This document shows, in pieces, positions 1-5,722 of a stretch of 9,993 nt of DNA. Positions within the stretch are counted from its first letter, which is position 1. Each line of letters opens with the position of its first letter. The stretch lies in the NCBI GenBank assembly GCA_016932145.1, contig JAFGDI010000071.1:1-9993 (forward strand). The letters are read 5' to 3'. A program made the position numbers and the translations under genes. The DNA comes from Sedimentisphaerales bacterium (GTDB lineage: Bacteria; Planctomycetota; Phycisphaerae; Sedimentisphaerales; SM23-30). The notes beneath the pieces are model-generated. The model was not told the DNA's origin. It did no database searches and was given only the letters and a program-made list of their open reading frames with translations.

Positions 1-459
1 CGGGGCGGAGCATTGATTACAGCCCGGCTGGCCCAGGAATACCATCGCGAAGTACTGGCTGTCCCCGGCCGAATAGATAATCCCTGTAGCGAAGGACCAC
101 ATGCCCTGATTCGGGAGGGGGCAACGCTGGTTACGGGCATAGACGATATAATGGAGGCTATAGGAGCTGTTGGGGCGACATTAAAGGATTATGCCGGTGT
201 TAAAGCCGGGCAGGCAGTTGCGCGTCTTGAGCCAAACCTGTTTGATGATTTTAACCTTAATCTCAGTGATGAAGAACAGTTAATATTAGAAAAACTTTCT
301 ATTGAGCCGCAACATGTGGATCTGGTGATCTATCATACGGGAAGAACGCCAGGAAGGGTTAATGCAGCCCTTACCAGTTTGCAGCTTAAGGGATTGATAA
401 AGCAGTTGCCAGGCAGTTTTTTTGCCCTCAAAAGCAATACGGCGGCATCCGCCGGCTGA
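1..459 (+). CDS. dprA: DNA processing protein DprA, C-terminal part (5' end outside window)
   Basis: The visible 152 residues are the C-terminal part of DprA/Smf, the cytoplasmic Rossmann-like protein that binds single-stranded DNA and loads RecA during transformation or recombination. The first visible residues (RGGALITARLA) and the following EVLAVPGRIDNP and LIREGATLVT segments are signature motifs of the DprA Rossmann core. Visible residues about 83-145 (from LSDEEQLILEKL to GLIKQLPGSFFAL) form the small winged-helix domain (DML1-like) found at the C-terminus of many DprA proteins. The reading frame is open at base 1, so the TTG at 13 is internal and not a start; roughly the N-terminal 200 or more residues lie to the left. 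The gene ends with TGA at 457-459 and the next gene is 240 bp away, so it is probably the last gene of its transcript. The family call is firm; competence of the organism cannot be judged from this gene alone. Confidence 0.95.
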   Translation, partial: RGGALITARLAQEYHREVLAVPGRIDNPCSEGPHALIREGATLVTGIDDIMEAIGAVGATLKDYAGVKAGQAVARLEPNLFDDFNLNLSDEEQLILEKLSIEPQHVDLVIYHTGRTPGRVNAALTSLQLKGLIKQLPGSFFALKSNTAASAG

Positions 460-499
460 TATGCAATTTCGAGAGTAGTGTTTCATTAACCTCATATAT

Positions 500-542
500 A
501 AACCCAGTCTGCAAATGAGTGCTAAAGTGGGTGATTGGGTTT
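500..542 (+). terminator. Candidate intrinsic terminator after dprA
   Basis: A 10-bp stem (500-509 with 533-542, one G-U pair) closes a 23-nt loop and is followed by TGTTTCGG. The T-run is short and the loop is large, so this is only a moderate terminator. It lies 41 bp past the dprA stop codon. Confidence 0.35.
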
Positions 543-580
543 TGTTTCGGTATCGGCCTCGAGTTTCTATATTTTTCTAC

Positions 581-608
581 TAAAGTTGATCGATATTCTG
601 GTCGAGTT
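581..608 (+). promoter_or_regulatory. Possible flagellar sigma28-type promoter for the chemoreceptor
   Basis: TAAAGTTG at 581-588 matches seven of eight positions of the FliA -35 consensus TAAAGTTT. It is followed after 12 nt by GTCGAGTT (601-608), which shares only G-CGA with GCCGATAA. The spacer is one base longer than usual and the -10 match is weak. The location upstream of a chemoreceptor gene is what makes it worth noting. Confidence 0.25.
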
Positions 609-629
609 TTCATTTGAGAGAGATTTGAT

Positions 630-686
630 ATGCCGGTTACTACGCAGGAGAAGGTGTATGTGGCCGGTAAGAGAAGTTCATATTAG
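630..686 (+). CDS. Possible 18-aa leader peptide overlapping the chemoreceptor RBS
   Basis: ATG at 630 opens an 18-codon frame (MPVTTQEKVYVAGKRSSY) ending at TAG 684-686. It has a purine-rich Shine-Dalgarno-like stretch, GAGAGAGA (616-623), 6 nt before the start. The stop codon overlaps the chemoreceptor's own ribosome binding site AGGAGA (685-690). If translated, it would couple ribosome traffic to the downstream start. No family is recognised, and an ORF this short can occur by chance, so only the placement argues for it. Confidence 0.25.
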   Translation: MPVTTQEKVYVAGKRSSY

Positions 687-698
687 GAGAAGTTTGTG

Positions 699-2384
699 AT
701 GAAGTTAAGTCTTACTGCTCGTCTTGTTGGCGGTTTTATTATTGTTGCGCTGATAACAGCTCTGATAGGTGGATTTGGCATAATAACCACCAAATCGATT
801 ACCAGTAAAACGGATAAGATGCTCAATAATAGTATTCCGGCTGTTGAGATAGTTCAGGAATTGAGAGTAGATTTCGCTCAGATAGTCTGTGCTTACTCTA
901 CTTTATCTCGGTTGGTACTGCCAGAAAACTATTATAATGACACTATGGCAAAGATAGCCAGTGCCAGAGAAAGTTACGATAATTTGCTTAAAAAATACAG
1001 TAAGCTGGATGTTTCTACTGAACAGGAAACCCTGGTTAAGGATCTTACTGTTGCGGTAGCACAATGGCGTGATTTGAATATGGAATTTGAATCATTGCGT
1101 AGTGAGGCTGCGCAAAAGGCTGATAATGTTGAACTAAGAGATTCATACAGAACTCGTCTTGATGATTTTCAGTTTGGCCAGCTAGCTGGTATTACAGCCC
1201 GCATTGATAGCATTCTGGATCAATTTGCGACCTTAAGCGATAAGGAAATACAGTCGATTCGAGCTGATATTGATGAAATATCAGGCTGGACAGATACCGT
1301 TATGGTGGCCGGTACTGCTCTGGGTGCTTGCAGCGCAATAATTCTTGGTCTATTCCTGAGTTTTGGTATAACCAGGCCAGTGAAACGGATAATTGAGGAA
1401 CTAACCGCCAGTTCAGAGCATGTTAGCAATGCCGCCAGTCATATTTCAGAGGCCTCGCAGCAGCTTGCCAGTGGCAGTGCCCAACAGGCATCCGGGCTTA
1501 TGGAAGCAACCAATTCACTTGATGAAATGTCATCAATGACCCGCCAGAACGCCGATAATGCCCGTCAGGCCAATACACTGTCGGACGAAGCTAATAAAGT
1601 TGCCCAGATGGGTACTAAGGCTATGGCCCATATGAAAACTGCTATAAACGATATACAAAAGTCATCAGAAGAAACCAGTAAGATAATAAAGGTTATTGAC
1701 GAGATTGCATTCCAGACCAATCTGCTGGCTCTTAATGCCGCAGTAGAAGCAGCACGCGCCGGAGAAGCAGGAAAGGGTTTTGCCGTAGTGGCGGAAGAGG
1801 TAAGAAATCTGGCTATGCGTTCTGCCGAGGCAGCCCGAAATACTTCAAGTATGATTGAAGAATCAGTAAAAAATGCGGGTAATGGTGTAGAAATAACCAG
1901 TCAGGTAGGAAAGGCATTGGAAGAGATATCTGAATTTGTAAATAGAACCAGCTCTCTTATCGCAGAGATCGACTCTGCATGTCAGGAACAGGCTCGCGGT
2001 ATTGAGCAGATAAGTAATGCAGTTGGTCAAATGGACAGGGTTACTCAGGTAAATTCTGCCAATTCAGAAGAATCTGCCAGTGCTTCAGAGGAGCTCTCAG
2101 CCCAGGCGCAACAGATGAAAGCAGTGGTTGATGAACTGGTTGATCTGGTAACGGGTTCCCGTGCAGATAAGAAAATCAGCTTGATATCCAAAGATAGTGC
2201 AAAAATGAGCAAAGCTGACGAGCTGTTTCATAAAATAGCCCAGCCAGAGGGAAAATTGTCATATACTGCAACATTAAGGGGTGAAAATAAATACAGCAGA
2301 GCCAACGATGAGCGTTCTGTTAATGCTGAAAAAATGATACCCTTTATGGACGACAATACCTTCGATCTGGACGAATTTAACTGA
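699..2384 (+). CDS. Methyl-accepting chemotaxis protein (transmembrane chemoreceptor)
   Basis: This is a 561-aa inner-membrane chemoreceptor that would pass ligand information to CheW/CheA. Residues 8-30 are the first membrane helix. Residues about 35-195 are an all-helical periplasmic domain of the four-helix-bundle type, and 201-223 are the second membrane helix. The cytoplasmic signalling coiled coil runs from about 240 to 485, and its highly conserved hairpin tip lies at 334-371 (EIAFQTNLLALNAAVEAARA and onward to VAEEVRNLA). After TM2 only a short ITRPVKRIIEEL segment precedes the signalling helix, so the HAMP module is reduced or absent. A polar 75-residue tail ends in FDLDEFN and lacks the xWxxF CheR-binding pentapeptide. 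The start is set at ATG 699, with AGGAGA (685-690) 8 nt upstream; a GTG at 696 is in frame but is spaced worse. The ligand cannot be predicted. Confidence 0.96.
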   Translation: MKLSLTARLVGGFIIVALITALIGGFGIITTKSITSKTDKMLNNSIPAVEIVQELRVDFAQIVCAYSTLSRLVLPENYYNDTMAKIASARESYDNLLKKYSKLDVSTEQETLVKDLTVAVAQWRDLNMEFESLRSEAAQKADNVELRDSYRTRLDDFQFGQLAGITARIDSILDQFATLSDKEIQSIRADIDEISGWTDTVMVAGTALGACSAIILGLFLSFGITRPVKRIIEELTASSEHVSNAASHISEASQQLASGSAQQASGLMEATNSLDEMSSMTRQNADNARQANTLSDEANKVAQMGTKAMAHMKTAINDIQKSSEETSKIIKVIDEIAFQTNLLALNAAVEAARAGEAGKGFAVVAEEVRNLAMRSAEAARNTSSMIEESVKNAGNGVEITSQVGKALEEISEFVNRTSSLIAEIDSACQEQARGIEQISNAVGQMDRVTQVNSANSEESASASEELSAQAQQMKAVVDELVDLVTGSRADKKISLISKDSAKMSKADELFHKIAQPEGKLSYTATLRGENKYSRANDERSVNAEKMIPFMDDNTFDLDEFN

Positions 2385-2580
2385 GGTTGCGGCTTTGTGA
2401 AATTTAGGGATTAAATTTTCTGGTAACCGTTCATACGGTTACAGTAATGAGAAGCAAGAAATAAGACACGCAGTGTGCTTAGCATAAATGAGTTGAGGTT
2501 TAGCTTTCGGAGAGGCTTATTTAAGCAGGCTTTGCCTGCAATATAAATCAGACAGCTTCGAGCCCAGCGAGAATCATGAG

Positions 2581-2608
2581 CTTGTTTCTTGTTACTTATT
2601 ACTTGTTA
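2581..2608. repeat. Four tandem 7-bp repeats inside the element
   Basis: CTTGTTT, CTTGTTA, CTTATTA and CTTGTTA follow one another without gaps. The left arm at 2444-2465 holds degenerate copies of the same heptamer in inverted orientation. This explains the long imperfect arm-to-arm pairing of the element. Confidence 0.75.
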
Positions 2609-2620
2609 CTAAACAATTAA

Positions 2621-2660
2621 GTTCACAGTTAACTTTGCTATTTATATAAAAACTGTGAAC
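2621..2660. repeat. Perfect 10-bp inverted repeat at the right end of the element
   Basis: GTTCACAGTT (2621-2630) and AACTGTGAAC (2651-2660) are exact reverse complements around a 20-nt AT-rich loop. The right arm shares five bases with the 12-bp terminal repeat. The arrangement suggests a hairpin end or a transposase-binding sub-terminal repeat. Confidence 0.7.
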
Positions 2661-2662
2661 GG

Positions 2663-3199
2663 TTACCTTTTCTGGTATATTCTTTGCCCAAGAATTGTAC
2701 GGAAATCGTCTGTATCCAGGGCAGGGTTTACATTTTCAGGGTTGAAAAATATTTTTAGCCAGGGTTCATTAAGTTCGTCTATCAGATCTCTAAGCTCCAC
2801 AGGTGAGATAAGGAATTTTATTGCCGGGTTTTCTATAAGAAGCCAGACCTGAGCTTGCCCGGCTTGTTTACATAAGATTTCAAGAGCCATATAGAGGTTA
2901 TTGACTGCCTGCTGATAACCAGGGAAATCAAGGCCATTTAACTGGTTCTGGTCGGCCCTGATAAGTACAGCCGTTGCCAGGTGCGGAGCAGCTTTGGTAT
3001 GACGAACCGGATCTAGCCGGCGATATATCAGCTCTAATTGTCCGGCTTGTTGTAAGGTCTGAGATACTGATTCAATTTGGGAACCATTCTGCATGCAGGC
3101 TATCTGATAAAGACTTATGCCACAATCGGTTATATAGATTTCCCCTGAGTATTTACCCAAAAGTGCCATTTCAAGATCTTCAGTATTGGTAATAGTCAT
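2663..3199 (-). CDS. Shortened sugar phosphate isomerase/epimerase-like (TIM-barrel) protein, probably inactive
   Basis: The 178-aa product resembles the middle of xylose-isomerase-like TIM-barrel proteins (AP endonuclease family 2 fold). NNLYMALEILCKQAG, then WLLIENPAIKFLISPVELRDLIDELN, then FFNPENVN and ILGQRI follow the family order of helix, strand with metal-binding Glu (IEN), and next strand (usually FDxGN). Members normally run to about 270-300 aa. Here the N-terminal strands and everything after LGxRI are missing, including the later metal ligands, and the FDxGN aspartate is Asn. The start is taken as ATG at 3199 (AGGA four bases upstream) rather than the in-frame TTG at 3223. The TAA stop (2665-2663) lies in the terminal repeat of the inserted element. 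The homology is recognised from motifs only and could be a divergent small relative rather than a remnant. Confidence 0.55.
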   Translation of the reverse strand: MTITNTEDLEMALLGKYSGEIYITDCGISLYQIACMQNGSQIESVSQTLQQAGQLELIYRRLDPVRHTKAAPHLATAVLIRADQNQLNGLDFPGYQQAVNNLYMALEILCKQAGQAQVWLLIENPAIKFLISPVELRDLIDELNEPWLKIFFNPENVNPALDTDDFRTILGQRIYQKR

Positions 3200-3226
3200 G
3201 TTGTCCTGTCTTGAGATAATCAATAA

Positions 3227-3255
3227 TTGACCTTAGTCGATTAATAGCCTACAAT
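3227..3255 (+). promoter_or_regulatory. Sigma70-type promoter for mutL
   Basis: TTGACC (3227-3232), a 17-nt spacer and TACAAT (3250-3255) each match five of six consensus positions. The predicted start is near 3262, which gives mutL an untranslated leader of about 120 nt. The site lies in the 182-bp gap between the divergent isomerase-like gene and mutL. Confidence 0.55.
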
Positions 3256-3313
3256 AATCTGGCGTATTGTAATTGATTGCAAGGCATGAAGTAAAGCATA
3301 ATCAGGACAAAAA

Positions 3314-3353
3314 ACAGTATATCAGCAGTTTTGGTAAACTAAGGCCATACTGT
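3314..3353 (+). other. Stem-loop in the mutL leader
   Basis: ACAGTAT (3314-3320) pairs with ATACTGT (3347-3353). Inside, across a 6-by-6 internal loop, AGTTT (3327-3331) pairs with AAACT (3336-3340) around TGGT. The structure ends 28 nt before the mutL start and could be an mRNA hairpin or a protein-binding dyad. It is modest in strength and no known riboswitch is recognised. Confidence 0.35.
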
Positions 3354-3381
3354 AAATTACTGTCAGATCAGATAGAGAATA

Positions 3382-5310
3382 ATGGCTAAAATAAATATAT
3401 TATCGCAGCATCTGGTTAACAAGATAGCTGCCGGCGAGGTAGTTGAAAGACCAGCCAGTGTCGTTAAGGAGTTGATGGAGAACTCCCTTGATGCCGGGGC
3501 TATGCGTATTGATGTTTTGATCGAGGATGGGGGGCGTAAGTTAATAGAGGTTCGAGATGATGGCTCCGGCATGGATTCAGAGGATCTGACCCGGTGCGTC
3601 GTTCCTCATGCTACCAGTAAGCTGGCTAATGAAGATGACTTGTTTAATATAAGTACGATGGGGTTTCGAGGTGAGGCTATTGCCAGTATAGCGGCTATCT
3701 CGCAAATGGAAATATTCAGTCGGCAGCGAGACTCGATCGAGGGCAATAAGCTGATAATAGAAGGTGGCCAGGTGAAGCAGCAGTCGCCTGCGGCTGGTCC
3801 GGAGGGTACTTGCTTTATTGTGCGGAATTTATTTTTTAATACCCCGGCCCGCCGGAAATTTTTGAAAACGACTAATACTGAGATCAGCAACATCACAGAG
3901 GTCTTTACCCGCATAGCACTGGCAAATGATGGCGTGTACTTTACCCTGACCCACAACGGGCGAAAATTAAAAGATCTTCCCGGCGGTCAGGGCCTGCGTC
4001 AGCGGATAGGCGCTTTATTTAGTAGCGAGTTATCCGATGGCCTTATACCGGTAAGCCGCAGTGACCGGCAGATAGATGTTTCGGGTATGATCTGTCAGCC
4101 ACAGCAGGCTCGTAGCGGCACCCAGTGGCAATATGTATTTGTAAATGGCCGGTTTATTCGTGATAAATTTATCAGTCATGCAATTCGCGAAGGATATCGC
4201 AGCATGATGGAGATTAATCGTCAGCCGGTAGTATTTTTATTTATTAATTTGCCACCAGATATGGTTGATGTCAATGTGCATCCTACAAAGATAGAAGTTC
4301 GTTTTGTCGATTCTAACTGCATACATAGTCAGGTGCTCGCCGCGATTCGTGACCGACTGCTGGGTGGGGCGGTAAGTGTAGATGTTAAGGCTTGTGCCTT
4401 TTCTGAAGCTCAAGGCGATTCTGAAGCCATATCAGATAAGACGAGCGATTCTGGCTATATTGACAGAAATACATCAGGTAACGACTCTGGTGGAGAAGAT
4501 ATTTCTGGTGCAGATAAAGTAAAAAAGGAAGATACGCGCAAGGCCCTCTTAGATTTTTTCAATAACAGGCAAAATTCTCCTAAGCAGCAGCAAATGACAT
4601 TTCCTGCTTCATTGCCTCATGCACCATTTTCCCGACCAGTTGAACAGAGTTCAGTCTGTACAGGCACTTCAGTTGAAAGTATCAGACCTGAACCATATAA
4701 GACCTGCAACAAAGATTCTGTTATTAATGAAGCCGGTCAGGCTGAAGTGTTTATTCAGGTTCATAATTCCTTTATAGTACGCCAGAGTAATGATGGCATC
4801 GAGATCATAGACCAGCACGCTCTGCACGAGCGTGTAATGTACGAAAAGCTCAATGACAGACTTAATGCCGGGGCTATACCCAGCCAGAAGCTGCTTATAC
4901 CTGAAATAATCGATGTTACGCCCGCCCAAATGGCTGCAATAGAAGCAAATATGGATACGATCAAAGAGCTTGGCATAGATTTAGCACAATTTGGCCCTGG
5001 CACAGTTGCGGTGCAGGCATTCCCGCAATTATTAGACCGGGTAAATCCAACTGAAGTGGTAATTGACCTTCTGGATAAGTTACAGGAAAATAGCGGTAAA
5101 ATTTCACACGAACAATTAAGCCACAGTATTATGGATATGATGGCTTGTAAGGCGGCTGTAAAAGCAGGTGACCCCTTGAGCGAGTCTGAGATAATTGAGC
5201 TTCTGGCTGTTCGTAATGATCTGAGTCGTAATAGCAATTGCCCTCATGGTCGCCCTACAAATATCAATATTTCACTGGCTGAATTGCGTAAAATGTTTAA
5301 ACGAACATAG
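3382..5310 (+). CDS. mutL: DNA mismatch repair protein MutL, endonuclease type
   Basis: This is a full-length 642-aa MutL, the cytoplasmic mediator that couples MutS mismatch recognition to strand cleavage. The N-terminal GHKL ATPase has ENSLDAG (33-39), DDGSGM (59-64), HATSK (76-80), TMGFRGEA (92-99), NTPARRKFL (153-161) and NVHPTKIEVRF (298-308). A polar linker of about 330-450 follows. The C-terminal domain carries the endonuclease signature DQHA-x2-E-x4-E (477-488), ACKAAVKAGD (588-597) and CPHGRP (620-625), the metal-binding set absent from E. coli MutL. QKLLIP (502-507) fits the beta-clamp-binding motif. The protein should therefore nick DNA itself, as in Bacillus or eukaryotic PMS2, rather than rely on MutH. 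mutS is not in the window. ATG 3382 fits the family N-terminus (xxINxLSxxLVNKIAAGEVVERP); its Shine-Dalgarno (AGAG) is weak. Confidence 0.98.
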   Translation: MAKINILSQHLVNKIAAGEVVERPASVVKELMENSLDAGAMRIDVLIEDGGRKLIEVRDDGSGMDSEDLTRCVVPHATSKLANEDDLFNISTMGFRGEAIASIAAISQMEIFSRQRDSIEGNKLIIEGGQVKQQSPAAGPEGTCFIVRNLFFNTPARRKFLKTTNTEISNITEVFTRIALANDGVYFTLTHNGRKLKDLPGGQGLRQRIGALFSSELSDGLIPVSRSDRQIDVSGMICQPQQARSGTQWQYVFVNGRFIRDKFISHAIREGYRSMMEINRQPVVFLFINLPPDMVDVNVHPTKIEVRFVDSNCIHSQVLAAIRDRLLGGAVSVDVKACAFSEAQGDSEAISDKTSDSGYIDRNTSGNDSGGEDISGADKVKKEDTRKALLDFFNNRQNSPKQQQMTFPASLPHAPFSRPVEQSSVCTGTSVESIRPEPYKTCNKDSVINEAGQAEVFIQVHNSFIVRQSNDGIEIIDQHALHERVMYEKLNDRLNAGAIPSQKLLIPEIIDVTPAQMAAIEANMDTIKELGIDLAQFGPGTVAVQAFPQLLDRVNPTEVVIDLLDKLQENSGKISHEQLSHSIMDMMACKAAVKAGDPLSESEIIELLAVRNDLSRNSNCPHGRPTNINISLAELRKMFKRT

Positions 5311-5359
5311 TGCAGTTTGGCTTTGGTTTAAAGCTTTCCTGACCTGTAAGTAAACTGGG

Positions 5360-5544
5360 TTATAAAAAAATAGGCATGTTCGGAAAGGAGAAACGAACAT
5401 GCCTGTATAAAAATGAGAAGAATGTGGACTAAATTGTAATGTTAAGGGTGTGTGTGCCAACCAGTCATGAAAGGTTCATGACTTTAACCATTGTGCAAAG
5501 CAATCATAAATTGTTTGTGACTTCAAACTTACACATCCTTATCT
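5360..5544 (-). ncRNA. Candidate small regulatory RNA, about 185 nt
   Basis: The minus strand of the mutL to SH3-gene gap has the full layout of a small RNA gene. A promoter lies at 5551-5579, with a predicted 5' end near 5544. An 11-bp stem (5531-5541 with 5443-5453, one G-U pair) encloses a junction with a 9-bp hairpin (5475-5483 with 5463-5471, loop CCT) and two weaker 4-bp hairpins. A linker of about 38 nt and an intrinsic terminator (5404-5364) follow. The terminator loop reads UUUCUCCUUUC in RNA, a CU-rich, anti-Shine-Dalgarno sequence of the kind some trans-acting small RNAs use against ribosome binding sites. It does not look like 6S, tmRNA, SRP or RNase P RNA. No convincing protein is encoded. 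The function is unknown and expression is inferred. Confidence 0.5.
5364..5404 (-). terminator. Strong intrinsic terminator on the minus strand
   Basis: AGGCATGTTCG and CGAACATGCCT (5404-5394 and 5382-5372, minus strand) form a perfect 11-bp stem with an 11-nt loop, followed by A and seven Ts (5370-5364). On the plus strand the hairpin is followed by GTATAAAAATG, not a T-run, so the signal is directional. No protein gene on this strand ends here, which implies a non-coding transcript. Confidence 0.75.
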
Positions 5545-5629
5545 TGTTATATTATATACCAGCATTTGGCTTATAACATAATAAATATCGGCATCCACCT
5601 TATTCTACATTTAACATTTGTGCGAAGCA
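5484..5629. repeat. Imperfect 19-bp direct repeat with TGC-N3-GCA cores
   Basis: The segments 5484-5502 and 5611-5629 match at 16 of 19 positions, and each contains a short dyad TGC-N3-GCA. The second copy ends 10 bp before the -35 box at 5640, centred near -55 of the predicted start, which is a usual activator position. The first copy lies inside the candidate small RNA gene, so its sequence may be kept for RNA folding instead. Confidence 0.35.
5551..5579 (-). promoter_or_regulatory. Minus-strand promoter for the candidate small RNA
   Basis: On the minus strand a perfect TATAAT lies at 5556-5551. A TG at 5561-5560 would make an extended -10 in the register one step upstream (TGG-TATATA). 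The -35 candidate, 17 nt away, is ATGTTA (5579-5574), a three-of-six match. Transcription would start near 5544 and run towards the strong terminator. Confidence 0.4.
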
Positions 5630-5639
5630 GGTAAAACAA

Positions 5640-5668
5640 TTGACAAAAGAGGTTGTTTCTGGTAGGCT
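5640..5668 (+). promoter_or_regulatory. Promoter for the SH3b-domain protein gene
   Basis: A perfect -35 TTGACA (5640-5645) is followed after 17 nt by TAGGCT (5663-5668), a three-of-six match to TATAAT. A weak -10 behind a perfect -35 fits a promoter helped by an activator. The predicted start is near 5675, leaving a leader of about 48 nt. Confidence 0.45.
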
Positions 5669-5696
5669 TCTGGACTGAGATTTACGGCATTTTACC

Positions 5697-5710
5697 CACA
5701 AATATTTGTG
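5697..5710. promoter_or_regulatory. Perfect 14-bp palindrome just before the RBS: operator candidate
   Basis: CACAAATATTTGTG at 5697-5710 equals its own reverse complement. It lies between the predicted transcription start (about 5675) and the Shine-Dalgarno GGAGA (5714-5718). A palindrome with no loop is a better binding site for a dimeric repressor than an RNA hairpin. No matching site was seen upstream of the other genes in the window. Confidence 0.45.
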
Positions 5711-5722
5711 ATTGGAGATATT

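Larger units (their letters stand above)
2422..2667. mobile_element. MITE-like 246-bp non-coding insertion
   Basis: The ends are perfect 12-bp inverted repeats: GGTAACCGTTCA (2422-2433) and TGAACGGTTACC (2656-2667), flanked by a direct repeat. No transposase or other ORF fits inside. The interior is rich in dyads: GTAACCGT/ACGGTTAC (2423-2430, 2435-2442) and GCAGGC-TTT-GCCTGC near 2527-2541. There is also an 18-of-22 inverted match between 2444-2465 and 2581-2602, and a 10-bp stem at 2621-2630/2651-2660. The whole element could fold into a long cruciform. It separates the convergent chemoreceptor gene and the isomerase-like gene, and its right end supplies the stop codon of the latter. This fits a non-autonomous element moved in trans by an unseen transposase; a REP- or BIME-type repeat family is the alternative. 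Confidence 0.7.
2416..2677. repeat. 10-bp direct repeat flanking the inserted element
   Basis: TTTTCTGGTA occurs at 2416-2425 and again at 2668-2677, bracketing the inverted-repeat element. The last four bases of the left copy (GGTA) are also the first bases of the element's terminal repeat. The true target duplication is therefore either 6 bp (TTTTCT) or up to 10 bp. Confidence 0.7.

Noticed and set aside
2423..2442. Hairpin GTAACCGT-TCAT-ACGGTTAC as terminator of the chemoreceptor gene.
   Set aside because: It is followed by AGTAATGAG rather than a T-run and belongs to the inverted-repeat end of the inserted element.
3606..3956. A 116-codon minus-strand open frame antisense to the MutL ATPase region.
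   Set aside because: No ribosome binding site or domain; fully covered by conserved mutL coding sequence.
4761..5237. A 158-codon open frame on the minus strand inside mutL.
   Set aside because: It lies wholly antisense to conserved MutL endonuclease motifs and its translation is low-complexity Ser/Ile-rich with no recognisable domain; it is a by-product of mutL codon use.
5316..5338. GCTTT-GGTTT-AAAGC as a mutL terminator.
   Set aside because: The stem is only five pairs, AT-rich and followed by just two or three Ts.
5385..5410. On the plus strand, AAGGAG followed 8 nt later by ATG CCT GTA TAA looks like a perfectly spaced three-codon ORF.
   Set aside because: The purine run is the complement of the minus-strand terminator loop and the ATG lies within its stem; a minus-strand terminator with seven Ts explains the sequence better than a minimal ORF.
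5708..5722. GTG at 5708 as start of the SH3b protein.
   Set aside because: It lies inside the 14-bp palindrome and upstream of the Shine-Dalgarno GGAGA, which is correctly spaced for ATG 5723; starting at 5723 also gives a canonical signal peptide.
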